From the NCBI GenBank assembly GCA_022567875.1, contig JADFGB010000041.1, positions 1-7,529 on the forward strand: 7,529 nt of DNA, written 5' to 3'. How positions within the stretch are numbered: position 1 is the stretch's first letter; each line of letters starts with the position of its first letter. Position numbers and translations under genes: made by a program. Of this stretch, positions 6,492 to 7,529 are shown one piece after another. The stretch is from Bacteroidota bacterium (GTDB lineage Bacteria; Bacteroidota; Ignavibacteria; Ignavibacteriales; Ignavibacteriaceae). The notes below the pieces were generated by a model, which worked only from the letters and a program-made list of their open reading frames with translations, was not told where the DNA came from and did not search any database.

Positions 6492-6545
6492 CCGCGACCA
6501 AACCGGTAAATGCCGGATGACTCCAGCAAACTGAGTTACTCCTGC
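6492..6545 (-). pseudogene. Truncated tRNA-Gly pseudogene
   Basis: The 5' acceptor strand GCAGGAG and D arm (TAACTCAG, then GAGTC) match the intact tRNA-Gly at 6362-6435, and TGGTCGCGG matches its variable-region and T-arm start. Between them the anticodon arm is scrambled: CCGG/CCGG with a CATTTA loop, so no 7-nt anticodon loop forms. The TTCGA T loop is lost and no CTCCTGC 3' acceptor strand follows. It cannot fold into a cloverleaf. It looks like a tandem duplicate of tRNA-Gly that lost its 3' third and decayed. Confidence 0.8.
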
Positions 6546-6603
6546 AACACTCAAAAGCAATTTCATTCAATGAACAAATATCATCTTCAATAACATAAAA
6601 TAG

Positions 6604-6620
6604 CCCCTAAATACAAGGGG
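6604..6620 (-). terminator. Short hairpin after tRNA-Tyr, weak terminator or processing site
   Basis: CCCCT and AGGGG form a perfect 5-bp GC-rich stem with a 7-nt loop, 11 nt after the 3' end of tRNA-Tyr. On the minus strand it is followed by CTATTTTATG, an imperfect U-tract. It may act as a partial terminator or protect the 3' end of the tRNA precursor; the stem is too short for a confident terminator call. Confidence 0.4.
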
Positions 6621-6631
6621 ATAAACGCTTG

Positions 6632-6715
6632 TGGGCGGCGAGGGACTCGAACCCCCAAAGGCGTCAGCCAACGGATTTACAGTCCGCCCCGGCTCTCCAA
6701 CTCCGGCGTCCGCCC
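6632..6715 (-). tRNA. tRNA-Tyr (anticodon GTA)
   Basis: An 84-nt class II tRNA. The acceptor GGGCGGA/GCCGCCC has six pairs and an A7/G66 mismatch, with discriminator A. The D stem is CCGG/CCGG, the anticodon stem GCGGA/TCCGT with loop CTGTAAA, and the long variable arm has a GGC/GCC stem. The T stem is GGGGG/CCCTC (one G-U) with loop TTCGAGT. The anticodon GTA reads UAU and UAC. Position 8 is C in this fold, where U is nearly universal. The 3' CCA is not encoded. It is the first gene of the cluster, about 21 nt after a promoter -10 box. Confidence 0.94.
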
Positions 6716-6735
6716 ATAAATATAAACGAACATTA

Positions 6736-6764
6736 AATATATCGGTATTTTTATAAAATTGCAA
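6736..6764 (-). promoter_or_regulatory. Probable sigma70-type promoter of the tRNA cluster
   Basis: On the minus strand TTGCAA (6759-6764), a 17-bp spacer and TATATT (6736-6741) match the -35/-10 pattern. The predicted start is near 6729, about 14 nt before tRNA-Tyr. If the organism uses the Bacteroidota TTTG/TAnnTTTG pattern instead, this match would be less meaningful. Confidence 0.5.
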
Positions 6765-6802
6765 ATTATTATTTAATACATTTTTCTAAAACTTTAAATA
6801 AT

Positions 6803-6811
6803 ATTATAGCA
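6803..6811 (-). promoter_or_regulatory. Possible second, extended -10 promoter
   Basis: TGCTATAAT is a perfect extended -10 element on the minus strand, 88 bp before tRNA-Tyr. The -35 position reads TATATT, a poor match. It may be a second start for the tRNA operon, but such strings are common in DNA this AT-rich. Confidence 0.3.
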
Positions 6812-7167
6812 TGATGTACTTTTATAATATAGGCTTACAGTCAAAAATAAATTAGATAAAGACTTTCTCTAAATCAATTCTAAATAAAAATGTGGTAGGT
6901 TTGTTTTTTTGTTATTTGTTCCATTATTTTTAATCCTCTCAATATATAAATTTAATAGGAAATGTATCTTTAATTTATATCTGAGAAATCTTTACAAATT
7001 ATTACTTCCGAATAAATAAAATTAATCTGTAATTTAGCCGGGTCTTATTCACGTAGAATTAAATATATAACATAGCTTATGTCTATCAAATCTATGATGA
7101 AATTAAAACAGTAAAAGTTATCCATTAGCTAACTGATGAATGTAAAATCTTTGTTAATTAATCTTTA

Positions 7168-7196
7168 TTGTATTATTTTAATATCATCATTATAGA
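7168..7196 (+). promoter_or_regulatory. Possible promoter of the exported-protein gene
   Basis: TTGTAT (7168-7173), a 17-bp spacer and TATAGA (7191-7196) fit a sigma70-type promoter, but the start would lie only about 9 nt before the ATG. An overlapping alternative is TTGTTA (7151-7156), 17 bp, TATTTT (7174-7179), which leaves a more usual leader of about 26 nt. The base composition makes chance matches likely. Confidence 0.3.
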
Positions 7197-7211
7197 TTTA
7201 CGGGGTTATGT

Positions 7212-7529
7212 ATGAAAAAATATTCCTTCTTAATTCTCTTAATTATTTATTCAAACCTTTTCGCACAAACAGAGCATAAATCAATTCTATATCTAGAATC
7301 AGAATCAAAACAATTAATTGAAAATTCATCTTTACTATCAGATTCAATTTATTCTGAAAATATTTTTAAAGAACAACATTCAGTTGGAAACATATTAGCA
7401 CAAACATTAATTGGATCTATTTTTAGTTTGGGGGCTGGTTTTATCTCATTGGGAATCTCATATGGAATAGCTTACAGCAGTAATAATGCAACTTTTAGTG
7501 CCACTGCCTTTTATATGTTAGTACCAACA
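7212..7529 (+). CDS. Predicted exported protein, partial (N-terminus)
   Basis: Unrecognised. The first 106 codons lie in the window and run off the right edge. The start ATG at 7212-7214 is preceded by GGGG with 6 nt spacing; an out-of-frame ATG at 7208 gives only a short frame. Residues 1-18 form a signal peptide (Lys-Lys, hydrophobic core FLILLIIYSNLFA) with a likely cut before Gln19, a pattern common in Bacteroidota and Ignavibacteria. Residues 19-57 are polar and Ser/Glu-rich. Residues 59-90 are a glycine-spaced hydrophobic stretch (GSIFSLGAGFISLGISYG), perhaps a membrane segment or glycine zipper. Placement in the cell envelope is inferred; no function is suggested. It is divergent from the tRNA cluster and unrelated to it by function. 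Confidence 0.85.
   Translation, partial: MKKYSFLILLIIYSNLFAQTEHKSILYLESESKQLIENSSLLSDSIYSENIFKEQHSVGNILAQTLIGSIFSLGAGFISLGISYGIAYSSNNATFSATAFYMLVPT

Larger units (their letters stand above)
6717..7211. other. Divergent intergenic region
   Basis: About 495 bp of very AT-rich DNA between the minus-strand tRNA cluster and the plus-strand gene. It holds the promoter candidates listed separately. I see no open frame of interest, no RNA gene, no riboswitch-like fold, and only trivial short palindromes (for example TTAGCTAA near 7126). Confidence 0.6.

Noticed and set aside
6343..6570. Minus-strand 75-codon open frame
   Set aside because: It overlaps tRNA-Gly and the pseudo-tRNA; its AVGRGFESRLPL ending is the typical false translation of a tRNA T arm.
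6567..6764. Minus-strand 65-codon open frame
   Set aside because: It reads through tRNA-Tyr and the promoter region; GGSSPSPPT is another typical false translation of tRNA.

Overview
The window is AT-rich and carries the bacterial transcription/translation supercluster on the minus strand. In transcription order it reads tRNA-Tyr, a broken tRNA-Gly copy, tRNA-Gly, tRNA-Thr, rpmG, tRNA-Trp, secE, nusG, rplK, rplA, rplJ, rplL and rpoB, which runs off the left edge. The RpoB sequence (for example the run TKRGEEELTREIPNVSE and the fork-loop region) looks like the Bacteroidota/Chlorobiota/Ignavibacteriota group. The very low GC and a divergent secreted protein whose leader ends in FAQ fit an Ignavibacteria-like or Bacteroidota organism. 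That placement is inference from remembered family sequence, not a search result.

Layout from left to right: 1-280 is an unrecognised in-frame tail fused to rpoB; 281-2770 is canonical rpoB (residues 1-830, starting at TTG). 2771-2905 is a leader with a strong hairpin. 2906-5641 holds rplL, rplJ, rplA, rplK and nusG. 5655-6096 holds secE, tRNA-Trp and rpmG. 6196-6715 is a tRNA cluster with one tRNA pseudogene. 6717-7211 is a non-coding divergent promoter region. 7212-7529 is the start of a plus-strand gene for a predicted exported protein.

The minus-strand genes form one or more overlapping transcription units: gaps are short (12-135 bp), all genes face the same way, and a sigma70-like promoter lies just upstream of tRNA-Tyr. 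The products belong together: ribosomal stalk and L1/L11 proteins, L33, the SecE translocon subunit, the NusG elongation factor and the RNA polymerase beta subunit. The usual tuf gene between tRNA-Thr and tRNA-Trp is absent and rpmG stands there instead.

The main anomaly is in rpoB. At the near-universal GDIL-VGK motif the protein switches, without a frame break, to 93 residues that do not resemble any part of the beta subunit I know. This is either a chimeric assembly join or a real insertion or rearrangement, and the window alone cannot decide. I see no defence system, CRISPR array, insertion sequence or clear new multi-gene system here.
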